From: an uncultured Mycoplasmatota bacterium
GTDB lineage: Bacteria; Bacillota_I; Bacilli_A; RF39; UBA660
Length of the DNA: 64,000 bases
Direction of reading: 5' to 3'
Assembly (NCBI GenBank): GCA_900552235.1
Contig: URYZ01000001.1
Location: 1-64,000, forward strand
Of the stretch, positions 17,756-27,094 are shown piece by piece; the stretch's first letter is position 1; every line of letters begins with the position of its first letter. The notes beneath the pieces were generated by a model, which saw only the letters and a program-made list of their open reading frames with translations, made no database searches and was not told where the DNA came from. Made by a program: the position numbers and the translations under genes.

Positions 17756-18899
17756 AATTTAGTAAAGATTTTATTATTTCTACTTTATCTAATTTTTCCC
17801 ATGGTAAATTATCCTTTCCAAAATGTCCGAAACAAGTTGTTAAATGATATATTGGTTTTGAAAGTTCTAGTTCATTTATGATATTTTGTGGTTCAAAATT
17901 AAATACTTTATTTATGATTTCTAATATTTTATCTTCAGGTATTTTATTAGTGTTATAAGTATTTATATATAGTGAAACTGGTTTTGACATACCTATTGCA
18001 TATGATACTTGAAGTTCCATTTTAGAACAGATTTTAGACGCTACGATATTTTTACAAACATATCTTGCATAATAAGAAGCACTTCTGTCAACCTTTGTAT
18101 AGTCTTTACCAGAAAAAGCACCTCCACCATGACCACAAACCCCTCCATATGTATCAACAACTATTTTTCTACCAGTTAAACCACTATCAGCAATCGGACC
18201 TCCAAGAACAAATCTACCTGTTGGGTTAATATAGATTTTAGTATTTTCATTTATCATTTCTTTTGGAATAGTTTTATCTATAATTTTTTCTTTTATATCT
18301 TTTCTTAAAGTATCTAAATCTATTTCATCATGCTGTGCTGAAATAACTATTGTATCTACATATTTTGGTACATCATCAATATAACATATTGTAACTTGTG
18401 TTTTACCATCTGTCCTTAGGTATGGGATTTTTTTTGTTTTAAAAGCATTATATAACTTTTCTGACAATTTATTTGCTAAATATATAGAATATGGCATAAA
18501 GTTTTCTGTTTCATCTGTAGCATAACCAAACATCATTCCTTGATCACCTGCCCCAAGAAGTTTAGAATCACTTGATGTATTTACTCCCATAGCAATATCA
18601 TTTGATTGAGTATTAATGTTTATACTAACTTTAACATTATTTCCATTAAAACCTAGATTATCATTATCATAACCAACGTCAATAATGGTATTTCTAACAA
18701 TTCTTTCAATGTCAATTTTTGCCTTACTTGTTACTTCACCCATAACTACTATTCCATTTTTATGGGCACATACTTCTACAGCCACTCTTGAAGAACTATC
18801 TTCTTTTAAATATGCATCTAATATCATATCTGCTATTTTGTCACATAACTTATCTGGATGTCCAGGTGTTACTGATTCTGATGTAAATAATTTTTTCAT
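17754..18899 (-). CDS. metK: S-adenosylmethionine synthetase
   Basis: Forms SAM from methionine and ATP. At 381 residues it is slightly short of the usual 390-400. Signatures present are FTSESVTPGHPDKLCDKIADMILD, the GAGDQGMMFGYA ATP-binding motif, the GGGAFSGKDYTKVDRSA motif and HLTTCFGHFGK near the C-terminus. It stands alone behind a SAM-I riboswitch with its own terminator, so its product would switch it off. Confidence 0.97.
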   Translation of the reverse strand: MKKLFTSESVTPGHPDKLCDKIADMILDAYLKEDSSSRVAVEVCAHKNGIVVMGEVTSKAKIDIERIVRNTIIDVGYDNDNLGFNGNNVKVSININTQSNDIAMGVNTSSDSKLLGAGDQGMMFGYATDETENFMPYSIYLANKLSEKLYNAFKTKKIPYLRTDGKTQVTICYIDDVPKYVDTIVISAQHDEIDLDTLRKDIKEKIIDKTIPKEMINENTKIYINPTGRFVLGGPIADSGLTGRKIVVDTYGGVCGHGGGAFSGKDYTKVDRSASYYARYVCKNIVASKICSKMELQVSYAIGMSKPVSLYINTYNTNKIPEDKILEIINKVFNFEPQNIINELELSKPIYHLTTCFGHFGKDNLPWEKLDKVEIIKSLLN

Positions 18900-18920
18900 A
18901 ATATCCCTCCTTTTTACCTT

Positions 18921-18954
18921 AAAAAGAAAAGTACATAGAATAATCTATGTACTT
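18921..18954 (-). terminator. SAM-controlled terminator in the metK leader
   Basis: AAGTACATAGA-TTAT-TCTATGTACTT followed by T-rich TTCTTTTT, 3' of the SAM-I aptamer. In the class I mechanism SAM binding lets this hairpin form. Confidence 0.85.
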
Positions 18955-18957
18955 GAT

Positions 18958-19056
18958 TATCCTTATTTTTCGATTATAACATCGCAGGAATTAGCACCTA
19001 ATTTAATAGGTTGCCGGATTTCTTAGGGCCTGTCCCTCCATCACTCTTAATAAGGT
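18958..19056 (-). promoter_or_regulatory. SAM-I (S-box) riboswitch aptamer for metK
   Basis: On the minus strand the leader has CTTATTAAGAG, then GGAGGGACAGGCCC, a CCGGCAACC core and GTGCTAATTCC, closed by the 3' strand AATAAGG. These are the S-box core elements in order. The usual AAACCCGGCAACC reads AAATCCGGCAACC here. Confidence 0.93.
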
Positions 19057-19077
19057 AAATTTTTATTTACATTTATA

Positions 19078-19106
19078 ATTTTAATCTTTTATTTATACTT
19101 TGTCAA
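19078..19106 (-). promoter_or_regulatory. metK promoter
   Basis: TTGACA (19101-19106) and TAAAAT (19078-19083), spacing 17, about 20 bases upstream of the riboswitch 5' end. Confidence 0.75.
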
Positions 19107-19113
19107 ATGTTTT

Positions 19114-20124
19114 TTATTTGAGTTTTTCAATTGCTTCATCAAAGGTAGAGGCTTTAATTATTTCAATATCATAGTTATATCTATTTTTTAATTCCATGAC
19201 TTCATCATAATTTTCATAAGGACATATAAAAATATCTGCCTTAGCTTTAACGGCTCCTTTTAGTTTATATTTAACTCCACCGATTTCACCAACATTACCA
19301 TCTGCATCAATTGTACCTGTTCCCACTATTTTTCTACCCTTAGTTATATCTTCATCAACTAATTTATTATAAATACTTAAAGTAAACATAAGTCCACCAC
19401 TTGGTCCACTTTCTTTATTTCCAAATTTTAAAGAAACGTCATTACTAACATCATAATCATATATGGTAATAATTGATACACCAAGTTTAACTTCATTATT
19501 AAGAAGAATAAGTTTAGAATTAACATCTATTTCTTTATTATTTCTTTTTACAGTTACTGTTATTAAATCATTTTCTTTGTAATTTAATAAAACCTTTTTA
19601 ACATCATCTAAATTATATACTTTAATATTATTTATTTTTAATATTTCATCTTGAACTTTTAAATTACTATTACTATTCTCATCAATATAAGTTACATACA
19701 TACTAGAATTAACAATATTAACTTGCCTATTTGCTTTTTGATATGCTAATCTTATTGAAGAACTTATTGATTCTTTAAAATATAGTTTATTTCTAAAATT
19801 ATAATCATCAATTGTTTCATTATCATATACTATTTCTTCATTCTTTTCTAAATCTATGTCTTTTATTATTTTTCCAAGAGTATACGTTAAAACATTTCCT
19901 TTAGCCTGTTTTACATAAGCACTGTTAAAACTACCATCTTTTTTTCTTTCATTTAAAACGCTTATTTTTTTATCTATATTAATTGTACCTCCCGTTGGAA
20001 AAGTAACTGTATAATCAACTGGAATTAATAAAATAAGCATAATTACTATTGGTAAGAAAAAAGATATTACTTCTTTAGGATTTTTAAAAAAATCTTTAAT
20101 ATTTTTTTTTATTTTTTGTATCAT
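19114..20124 (-). CDS. SepM/YlbL-like membrane PDZ-Lon serine protease
   Basis: A membrane-anchored serine protease; SepM of streptococci processes a competence pheromone outside the cell. The 336 residues have one N-terminal membrane segment (about 20-37), a PDZ domain (about 150-215) and a C-terminal Lon-type protease domain. The catalytic serine is in ESGPSGGLMF, with the lysine in GEIGGVKYKLKGA. It is divergent from the ylbJ-like gene by 44 bases; ylbL and ylbJ are also neighbours in Bacillus. Confidence 0.9.
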   Translation of the reverse strand: MIQKIKKNIKDFFKNPKEVISFFLPIVIMLILLIPVDYTVTFPTGGTINIDKKISVLNERKKDGSFNSAYVKQAKGNVLTYTLGKIIKDIDLEKNEEIVYDNETIDDYNFRNKLYFKESISSSIRLAYQKANRQVNIVNSSMYVTYIDENSNSNLKVQDEILKINNIKVYNLDDVKKVLLNYKENDLITVTVKRNNKEIDVNSKLILLNNEVKLGVSIITIYDYDVSNDVSLKFGNKESGPSGGLMFTLSIYNKLVDEDITKGRKIVGTGTIDADGNVGEIGGVKYKLKGAVKAKADIFICPYENYDEVMELKNRYNYDIEIIKASTFDEAIEKLK

Positions 20125-20168
20125 ATTCTGTCTCCTTAATATAATTATAACAGGAAAGAAGGATTTTT

Positions 20169-21128
20169 ATGAAAAAAAAGATATTTTGTTTTCTTATTGT
20201 CAGTTTTTTACTAGTTATTACTTTTAGTATTTTTTCTTATTCTAAAGAAATTAATGATACGATAAGTTTAAGTATTAATCTTTTTATTAAAAATGTCTTC
20301 CCTAGCTTATTTCCTATGTTTGTTATTTCAAATCTTCTGGTATCTATTAAAACTCCTAAATTTTTAGGTAATATTTTTAAAGATATATTTTATAAATTAT
20401 TTAAAGTAAAAGGTGAAGGAAGTTTTGTTTTTTTTATGAGTATGATAAGTGGCTTTCCTAGTTCTTCAATTTATGTAAAAGATTTATTAGATAAAAAACT
20501 AATTGATATTTATGATGCTTCAAAAATATTAACTTTTACTTTCTTTTCTAATCCTTTATTTATTATAAATACTGTAGGTGTTATGTTTTTAAATAACAAA
20601 GTTTTTGGTTTTTATATTTTAATATCTCACATTATAAGTAATATTTTAACAGGAATACTATTTAGAAATATATATGAACCTATTAATAATGTTAAAAATA
20701 TCAGTTTAAAAAATTCAATAAAAGATTTTTATTATGATATTAATAATACAAAAATATTTAAAGAATTATTAAATGGCATTAAAAAATCTTTAAATATTTT
20801 AATTAATATATTTGGTATCATTACTTGTTTTTTAATTATAACAAAAATTGTTACTTTAAAACTCAATTTAAATCCTTTTATTTCAAGTGTTTTATCTGGT
20901 ATTTTAGAAATGACTACAGGACTTAAAAGTATAACAAGTCTTAATATAGCAGAAGAAACAAAACTTCTAATATCAACATTTTTTATATCTTTTGGAGGAT
21001 TAAGCGTCCATGCTCAAATATTTAGTATGTTAGATGATTATAAAGTAAATTATTTTCTTTTTCTAATATCAAGACTTATCCATGCTTCATTAAGTGTCTT
21101 TATTTGTTTATTTCTTTATAAATTATAA
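20169..21128 (+). CDS. ylbJ: YlbJ-like sporulation integral membrane protein
   Basis: A 319-residue polytopic membrane protein with the family features NVFPSLFPMFVISNLL near the N-terminus, MISGFPSS and SNPLFIINTVG. YlbJ is needed for spore cortex formation in B. subtilis and is made under sigma-E. Eight or so hydrophobic segments are visible. It is next to the ylbL-type protease as in Bacillus. Its last 13 bases overlap the convergent pilin-like gene. With spoIVA elsewhere in the window it is evidence of sporulation ancestry. GAAAGAAGGA precedes the ATG. Confidence 0.8.
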   Translation: MKKKIFCFLIVSFLLVITFSIFSYSKEINDTISLSINLFIKNVFPSLFPMFVISNLLVSIKTPKFLGNIFKDIFYKLFKVKGEGSFVFFMSMISGFPSSSIYVKDLLDKKLIDIYDASKILTFTFFSNPLFIINTVGVMFLNNKVFGFYILISHIISNILTGILFRNIYEPINNVKNISLKNSIKDFYYDINNTKIFKELLNGIKKSLNILINIFGIITCFLIITKIVTLKLNLNPFISSVLSGILEMTTGLKSITSLNIAEETKLLISTFFISFGGLSVHAQIFSMLDDYKVNYFLFLISRLIHASLSVFICLFLYKL

Positions 21129-21676
21129 GGATAGATTATTTTAAATCCTAAATTATATTTTGAAATATTTTCATAAAATTCTTTTTCAAAATCTTCATTA
21201 ATTAATATTTCATCTAAAATAACTGTTTTAAAATATGGAACATCTATTATTAAATAATTATCTTCTTCTTTTATACTAACACATGAATTATTACGTTCAT
21301 TATCATAATTATTTAAAAAATTAACTTCCATACTGTATGGCAAAACATATTTATAACCATTAAATTCTATTTGTTTTGCTAATAAATCTATTTCAAATTT
21401 AGTTTTAGTATCATCTTTAAAAGTTATTTCTTTACAAATACTTGATGATGTACTACAATCAGTCATACTTTTATAACCTTTTGTTAGCATTGTTTTATGA
21501 AAATCTTTATATAAATCATTTTTAAACTCTACTACTTTTTTCTCTTCCAATTTTTGATTTGCTAAAGATCTTATTTCATTAACAACATTTAACATTCCTA
21601 TTGCTATTACCATAAGGAGTGTAAATGAGATAATTAATTCTACAATAGTTATTCCTTTATTATTTAATTTTTTCAT
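21116..21676 (-). CDS. Type IV pilin-like (pseudopilin) protein
   Basis: A 186-residue protein starting MKKLNNKGITIVELIISFTLL, a prepilin peptidase site (G before I, with Glu at +5) followed by the hydrophobic pilin helix. The remainder is a small extracytoplasmic domain with three cysteines (two near residues 108-114, one near 150). The ATG at 21676 is preferred to a GTG four codons upstream because GTGAGG overlaps the latter. It lies one base after the larger pilin-like gene and forms a two-gene operon, probably with the divergent assembly ATPase. Confidence 0.85.
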   Translation of the reverse strand: MKKLNNKGITIVELIISFTLLMVIAIGMLNVVNEIRSLANQKLEEKKVVEFKNDLYKDFHKTMLTKGYKSMTDCSTSSSICKEITFKDDTKTKFEIDLLAKQIEFNGYKYVLPYSMEVNFLNNYDNERNNSCVSIKEEDNYLIIDVPYFKTVILDEILINEDFEKEFYENISKYNLGFKIIYPYNL

Positions 21677-21677
21677 A

Positions 21678-22613
21678 TTACGCCTCACAATCTACAGAAA
21701 AGTTTGATATATCAATGGTGTTTTCTTTTCTTGTTCTATATTTATATCCATGAAGTCTACCTTCACATTTATTATTTCCTTCTGACATGCAAACCATTTC
21801 AGGATCACTTGTAAAAGTATTTTTTCTATAAAAAGTCCCTGTTTCTTGTTCACAAGTATCACTAACAACACAAGGTGTTTCTGTATATTCGCTCCATGTA
21901 TCATTTATTTTTGTACGATATAAAGTTGTTACTGTTTCACAAAGATTTGGATTATCATCATTTACTTCACATACTTTCTCTCTAGTCCAAGGACCTATAT
22001 TTATATATAATTGATTAACTTTTTCACACACACCCTCTTCTACATTACAGGGTTTAAAAGTGTAATTCCAATTACCATAAATATATTTATTACATTTTTT
22101 TGAATAAAAATTACTGTTAGCGTACCCATAATCTGTTTTAATTATTAATCTATAAAGTTCATCATCACTATTGTAATTTGGAATATAACTAATATATTTA
22201 GAAAGTCTTTCATCTGTAAAAGAAGATGTTTTTATTTTTTCAGGATTATATGATGTCAAAATAAGCGTTTTTATATTAAACTTTTTAGCATTAATATTAC
22301 ATTTATTTAAAAATTCATTACTAAAATTATAATTATTACAAGTACCATTTTCAATTAATGTTACATAATTATTATTTGAAACATTTGTAAGTAAATTATT
22401 TTTAGTTGTAGTATTTGCTTTTAAATACTTTAGATACATTACTCTTGTGTAAAATAATGCATACTCTGTATCAATATTATTATAGTAAAGTCTATTTTCA
22501 TATTCTCCAATATTAGGATAAAAATTTGAATACACCGCGATAAATAAAACAAGTATTGCTACACTTACAACCATTAATTCAGTTAACATAAAACCCTTAT
22601 TATTTTTTTTCAT
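21678..22613 (-). CDS. Type IV pilin-like protein with Cys-rich repeat domain
   Basis: A 311-residue protein with a prepilin signature, KKNNKGFMLTELMVVSVAIL (cleavage after G, Glu at +5). A globular region follows, then a C-terminal half (about 190-305) with about a dozen cysteines. That half shows three degenerate repeats: Trp, a Cys six to eight residues later, a second Cys-Glu, then L/F-Y. They look like repeated disulfide modules, perhaps an adhesin or minor tip pilin. No family was recognised for the repeats. The start at 22613 follows AGGAGAAG. Confidence 0.8.
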   Translation of the reverse strand: MKKNNKGFMLTELMVVSVAILVLFIAVYSNFYPNIGEYENRLYYNNIDTEYALFYTRVMYLKYLKANTTTKNNLLTNVSNNNYVTLIENGTCNNYNFSNEFLNKCNINAKKFNIKTLILTSYNPEKIKTSSFTDERLSKYISYIPNYNSDDELYRLIIKTDYGYANSNFYSKKCNKYIYGNWNYTFKPCNVEEGVCEKVNQLYINIGPWTREKVCEVNDDNPNLCETVTTLYRTKINDTWSEYTETPCVVSDTCEQETGTFYRKNTFTSDPEMVCMSEGNNKCEGRLHGYKYRTRKENTIDISNFSVDCEA

Positions 22614-22634
22614 AAAAAACTTCTCCTCAGTCAC

Positions 22635-22663
22635 TTGATTATATTACAATATTATTATATAAT
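22635..22663 (+). promoter_or_regulatory. Promoter of the pilus ATPase gene
   Basis: TTGATT (22635-22640) and TATAAT (22658-22663), spacing 17, in the divergent gap between the pilin genes and the ATPase. Confidence 0.65.
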
Positions 22664-22709
22664 ATTTTTATAGTAAAAGTAAATAAAAAGAATAAAAGAG
22701 GAAGATATT

Positions 22710-24212
22710 ATGAGAGAATTTGATTTTACAAGTACACCAATTGTAAATATTGTAAATGACATTATTATTGATGCAGTTAATAAAAACGCCAGTGATATTC
22801 ACTTCGATCCACATGAAAAATTTTTAAAAATTAGAGTTCGTGTCGATGGTGATTTACAAGATTATTCAATCGTAGATAATAAATATAAAAGAAATTTAAT
22901 AACTAGAGTAAAATTACTTTCAGGAATGAATATAACTGAATCAAGACTTCCTCAAGATGGTGCGATAAAAAGTAATATTAATGGAAAAGATTTAGACCTT
23001 CGTGTATCATGCTTACCTACTAATTTAGGGGAAAAAGTTGTTATAAGAATTCTTGATTATACAATGAGTTTTGAAGGTCTTGAAAAATTAGGATTTTCTA
23101 AAACAAATTACGAACATATTTTAAAAATGATTTCCAATCCAAATGGTATTGTATTAGTAACTGGTGCGACTGGTAGTGGTAAATCAACAACTGTTTACTC
23201 AATGTTACAAAAACTTAATAGAGAGGAAACAAATATAATTACTGTTGAAGACCCAGTTGAAATGAATATTGAAGGTGTAAACCAAATTCAAGTTAATAGT
23301 GATATTGGTTTAACTTTCGCTAATGTTTTAAGATCTATTTTAAGACAGGACCCAAATATTATATTAATCGGAGAAATAAGAGATAGTGAAACTGCTAAAA
23401 TAGCTATTAGAGCATCAATTACAGGACACTTAGTTTTATCAACACTTCATACCAATAATTCTTTAAACACTATTGAAAGACTTTTAGATATGGATGTTGA
23501 AAGATACCTACTTTCTTCTTCCTTAAAAGGAATTATATCTCAAAGTTTGGCTAAAAGACTATGTCCACATTGCAAAAAACTTGTTCCCACAACAGACTGG
23601 GAAAAACAAATATTTAGAAAATCATTAGGCATTGAAGTTAATGAAACATATAAAGCAATTGGTTGTGATAAATGCCATAAAGGTTATAAAGGAAGAATAG
23701 CAATTCAAGAAGTTTTATATATTAATGAAGAAATAAGAAACGCTATTAATGAATCTAAACCTCGTGAAGAATTGCATAAAATGATTTATAAACAAGGAAC
23801 TTTAACAATTTTCCAAGATGGTCTTATGAAAGTACTTGATGGCATTACAACAATTGAAGAAATATTTAGAATTGTTGATGAAGATGATGATATTTATAGC
23901 AATGCTAAAGTTAAAAAACTCGAAGAAGAAAATCCTACGGAACAAAAAGTTACTAAAATAGAAAGAATACCTTTAGAAGAACAGAATAAAGATAATATAA
24001 AAAAACCTGAGATTATTAATAACAAAACACTTGATAAAGAAAAACAAAATGATAGTGATTTCAATTTAGATAACTTTATTAATGAAGATAATAAAGTTAA
24101 TGAAGATAATAAAGTTAATGAATTTAATTTAGATAATTTCATTAACAAGGAAAAAGAAAAAACAGGAAATGATTTTACACAAGATTTAATTAATTTAATA
24201 AATAACAATTAA
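22710..24212 (+). CDS. GspE/PilB/ComGA-family type IV pilus assembly ATPase
   Basis: Powers pilus or pseudopilus assembly at the membrane. Of the 500 residues, about 1-110 form the N2 domain (ASDIHFDPHE). Walker A GATGSGKST is near 155, the Asp and His boxes follow, Walker B IILIGEIRD is near 220 and STLHTNNS near 245. A zinc-binding CPHC...CDKC motif lies near 285-325. Residues from about 400 are a charged, low-complexity tail with repeats of NLDNFIN and EDNKVN, absent from most family members. It is divergent from the two pilin-like genes. No GspF/PilC partner or prepilin peptidase is in the window. Confidence 0.93.
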   Translation: MREFDFTSTPIVNIVNDIIIDAVNKNASDIHFDPHEKFLKIRVRVDGDLQDYSIVDNKYKRNLITRVKLLSGMNITESRLPQDGAIKSNINGKDLDLRVSCLPTNLGEKVVIRILDYTMSFEGLEKLGFSKTNYEHILKMISNPNGIVLVTGATGSGKSTTVYSMLQKLNREETNIITVEDPVEMNIEGVNQIQVNSDIGLTFANVLRSILRQDPNIILIGEIRDSETAKIAIRASITGHLVLSTLHTNNSLNTIERLLDMDVERYLLSSSLKGIISQSLAKRLCPHCKKLVPTTDWEKQIFRKSLGIEVNETYKAIGCDKCHKGYKGRIAIQEVLYINEEIRNAINESKPREELHKMIYKQGTLTIFQDGLMKVLDGITTIEEIFRIVDEDDDIYSNAKVKKLEEENPTEQKVTKIERIPLEEQNKDNIKKPEIINNKTLDKEKQNDSDFNLDNFINEDNKVNEDNKVNEFNLDNFINKEKEKTGNDFTQDLINLINNN

Positions 24213-24238
24213 AGATCAAGAAATTCTTGATCTTTTTT
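24213..24238. terminator. Bidirectional terminator
   Basis: GATCAAGAA-ATTCTTGATC followed by T6 on the plus strand and T-rich on the minus strand, between the convergent ATPase and rhodanese genes. Confidence 0.8.
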
Positions 24239-24527
24239 AATATTTACTTATATATTCGTTATATCCCCCTAAACAATTAACTACATTATATCCTCTATTA
24301 GCAAGTGTTGTACATACTCTTGCACTTTGAAGACCTTTACTACAATAAACATAATAAGTTTCATCTTGTTTTAAATAATCTTCAGGATTAGTAAGTAAAA
24401 AGTTCATAGGGATATTTCTAGAAGTTGGAATAGATCCTAATTTATATAAATAGTTATCTCTTATATCTATTATATTAACACGACCTATCATCTTTTTTAA
24501 ATCACTAGTTGGTATACTTGAAAGCAT
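24237..24527 (-). CDS. Single-domain rhodanese-like sulfurtransferase
   Basis: A 96-residue stand-alone rhodanese domain: the NIIDIRDNYLYKLGSIPTSRNIP start, then YYVYCSKGLQSARVCTTL with the active-site Cys in the CSKGLQS loop, and a NCLGGYNEY end. It would carry sulfane sulfur on that cysteine; the partner is unknown. The loop lacks the Arg that is common at its end in thiosulfate-specific enzymes. GGAGGG precedes the ATG. Confidence 0.88.
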   Translation of the reverse strand: MLSSIPTSDLKKMIGRVNIIDIRDNYLYKLGSIPTSRNIPMNFLLTNPEDYLKQDETYYVYCSKGLQSARVCTTLANRGYNVVNCLGGYNEYISKY

Positions 24528-24684
24528 AACCTTCCCTCCTGATTTATTATATGAAAATAGATTTTCTTTAATAATTATATATATACCAAAAAATAATAAC
24601 TATAATTTATAAGATTCGTTACATTATTACAAACAAAATATAAATATTTTCATAAAGTATACTACATGTTAATGGAGGTATAAT

Positions 24685-25223
24685 ATGAACTTTAATGAAG
24701 ATAATGATATTTATTTTAGAAAAAAACTATTAGAACTTGGCTTTTTCCTAGACCTGGTAGAACAAGATTAACTGGTCCGACTGGTTCTATTTATAACTCT
24801 CCTACTAGTTACGATAGTGTTTTGTTTATAAGTTTTGCCCAAGCCAACTATTCAAGAATTATGGCTTTCCAAGATTATATAGAAATACCTAATAATAACG
24901 AAGTTTTTACTATAGGAAATGACGAAGTTGACATTTTACAAAAAGGTGTTTATGAAATAACATTCTGTGGACAAATAACTGGAGTAGATCAAAACCATGG
25001 AGCAATATTTTATTTAACTGAAAAAAGTGGTGCTGTTGTTAAACATTTATCTTTTGAACTAAAAAGTGGAACAACTAATCGTATGGATTGTTCTGAAACA
25101 ATTATTACAGAATTTGAAAATCCCACTACTCTTCTTGTAAGATGTGGTATCATCGGTGATAGTAGTACTGCTAATATTGATTTTGCTAATGTAAATTTAA
25201 TTATCAAAAAATATAATGTATAA
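24685..25223 (+). pseudogene. Frameshifted BclA-like collagen/C1q-fold surface protein
   Basis: GGAGG followed by ATG at 24685 opens a frame that stops at 24769. Reading continues without stops in another frame from about 24741 to 25223. Joining them needs one extra T in the T5 run at 24742-24746. The repaired product of about 179 residues has a short N-terminal leader, a GRTRLTGPTGS piece resembling a residual collagen Gly-x-y tract, and a C-terminal domain of about 130 residues with the strand pattern of the TNF/C1q-like head of exosporium protein BclA (KGVYEITFCGQI, then NLIIKKY at the end). It may be a sequencing error, a decayed gene or a phase-variable one. Confidence 0.7.
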
Positions 25224-25261
25224 AACTTATTTTAACGCCTATAATTTACTGAGGTGTTATT

Positions 25262-26236
25262 TTGAAAAAAATATTAATTTTATTTGGTGGAAATTCTTAT
25301 GAACATTTAGTTTCATGTAAATCTGCCAAAACAATAATGGAAAACATTGATAAGAAAAAATATGATGTCACTTTAGTAGGCATAACAAAAAGTAATACAT
25401 GGTATATTTATAATGATTTATTAAAATATTTAGATAATGAATTATGGTATACAAAAAATGTTATAAAAATAGATAATATTATTTCATTTTTAAAAACATT
25501 TGATAAAGTATTTCCTATCATACATGGCAATCCTTTAGAAAATGGTAATCTTCAAGGTTTATTAAACATGTTTAATATTAAATATGTAGGAAGTAATTTA
25601 GAAGAATCAAGTATCTGTTATGACAAAGAAATTACTAAAATTATTTTAAACAACTATAATATTAATCAAGTTCCATATAAAGTAATTTTAAATAAAAAAG
25701 ATGATTTAAAGCTTAATTTTGATTTTCCTGTTATTGTAAAACCATCAAGGTGTGGTTCTTCAATTGGAATAAATATAGCTTATAATAATAAAGAATTAAA
25801 AAAATATATAAAAGAAGCTTTCAAATATGATAATAAAGTAATTGTTGAAAAATATATAAAAGATAATTTAGAACTAGAATGTTCCATCTTAGAAAATAAA
25901 AAACTTTTAGTATCAACTGTAGGTATGATAAAACCTATAAATAAATTTTATGATTACGAAGCTAAATATGAAAAAACATCTAACCTTATAATACCTGCTT
26001 TAATAAATAAAGAACTAGAAAAAGAAATAAAAATGTTATCTTTTAAAATATTTAAAATTTTAAATTTAAAAAATTTAGCAAGAATAGACTTTTTATATGA
26101 TAATTCAGCCAACAAACTATATTTTAATGAAGTAAATACAATGCCAGGTTTTACAAATATTTCAATGTTTCCTTCTTTATTTAATTATGATAATATAAAT
26201 ATAAAAGAATTAATCTCTATTTTAATAGAAAATTAA
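25262..26236 (+). CDS. ddl: D-alanine-D-alanine ligase
   Basis: Makes the D-Ala-D-Ala dipeptide for peptidoglycan. It is 324 residues with an ATP-grasp fold: LFGGNSYEH at the N-terminus, VKPSRCGSSIGI, the omega loop FYDYEAKY, and the metal site NEVNTMPGFT. The Tyr in the omega loop points to D-Ala rather than D-lactate as second substrate. The start is TTG, supported by GAGGTG six bases upstream. It stands alone between the frameshifted collagen-like gene and a convergent ferredoxin gene. Confidence 0.95.
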   Translation: MKKILILFGGNSYEHLVSCKSAKTIMENIDKKKYDVTLVGITKSNTWYIYNDLLKYLDNELWYTKNVIKIDNIISFLKTFDKVFPIIHGNPLENGNLQGLLNMFNIKYVGSNLEESSICYDKEITKIILNNYNINQVPYKVILNKKDDLKLNFDFPVIVKPSRCGSSIGINIAYNNKELKKYIKEAFKYDNKVIVEKYIKDNLELECSILENKKLLVSTVGMIKPINKFYDYEAKYEKTSNLIIPALINKELEKEIKMLSFKIFKILNLKNLARIDFLYDNSANKLYFNEVNTMPGFTNISMFPSLFNYDNINIKELISILIEN

Positions 26237-26248
26237 TTCTTTTATTTT

Positions 26249-27094
26249 TTATAAATGAAGTGCCTTTTTAGGACAATTATTAACACAATTTAAACATAAT
26301 ATACATTCTGTTTTATTTTTACCACTTCTTTTAGGATCAAGTATATCAACATTCATTGGACAATTTCTTAAACATTTTTTACATGAAATACATTTTGCTT
26401 TATCACACTTTACTCTCATAAAAGAATAATAACTAAATGGTTTTAAAAATATTGTGATTGGACAAATATATTTACAAAATGCCCTATTATCTTTTAGAAT
26501 AAATGCTAAAACAATACCTACAGTATAATAAATAACATTTCCAACAATAAATGATATAAACATAATTTTATCTAAGTTTTTAACATGAAAAATAAATAAT
26601 AAACTTACAAACACTAATGATAAAATAAACATTATATATCTAATAAATCCTATTTTCTTTCTAGGATTATTGTTAACTTTATATGGTAATAAATCTAAAA
26701 TCATACCAGTCCAACAAGCATATCCGCACCATCCTCTTCCAAAGAATAATGGTCCAAGTATTTTAGCTACTAAATAGTGAATAACTGCAGCTTCAAATAC
26801 TCCAAGAAACAAATAATACCAAAAACCTTCAATTTGCATATTTTCTCTTGAGATAATACCTAAATAAACAAGCATATAAAGTCCTACAGAAAACTGAACA
26901 ACATTTCTAGCATATTTATATTTTTTAGAGTATAAATATACTCCTGATACTATACAAGTTCCTATATAAATAAAATTAAATAAATAAAACTTGTTTTTTG
27001 TAAAATAATATAATAATACTGCTATAGTAACAAATATTAACCATATTATTATTAATTGATAATTATTTTTAAACCATTTTTTCAATTTATTCAC
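26249..27094 (-). CDS. NapH/CcoG-like membrane polyferredoxin
   Basis: A 281-residue protein with five or six membrane helices, two conserved cysteine motifs at membrane ends (RGWCGYACW near 128 and FCKYICP near 210), and two C-terminal 4Fe-4S clusters (CISCKKCLRNCP and CILCLNCVNNCP). This is the Fer4_5/NapH architecture, proteins that pass electrons across or along the membrane. The acceptor is unknown and no quinone or nitrate reductase genes are nearby. The start is GTG directly after the stop of the upstream gene, so translation is probably coupled. Confidence 0.85.
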   Translation of the reverse strand: MNKLKKWFKNNYQLIIIWLIFVTIAVLLYYFTKNKFYLFNFIYIGTCIVSGVYLYSKKYKYARNVVQFSVGLYMLVYLGIISRENMQIEGFWYYLFLGVFEAAVIHYLVAKILGPLFFGRGWCGYACWTGMILDLLPYKVNNNPRKKIGFIRYIMFILSLVFVSLLFIFHVKNLDKIMFISFIVGNVIYYTVGIVLAFILKDNRAFCKYICPITIFLKPFSYYSFMRVKCDKAKCISCKKCLRNCPMNVDILDPKRSGKNKTECILCLNCVNNCPKKALHL

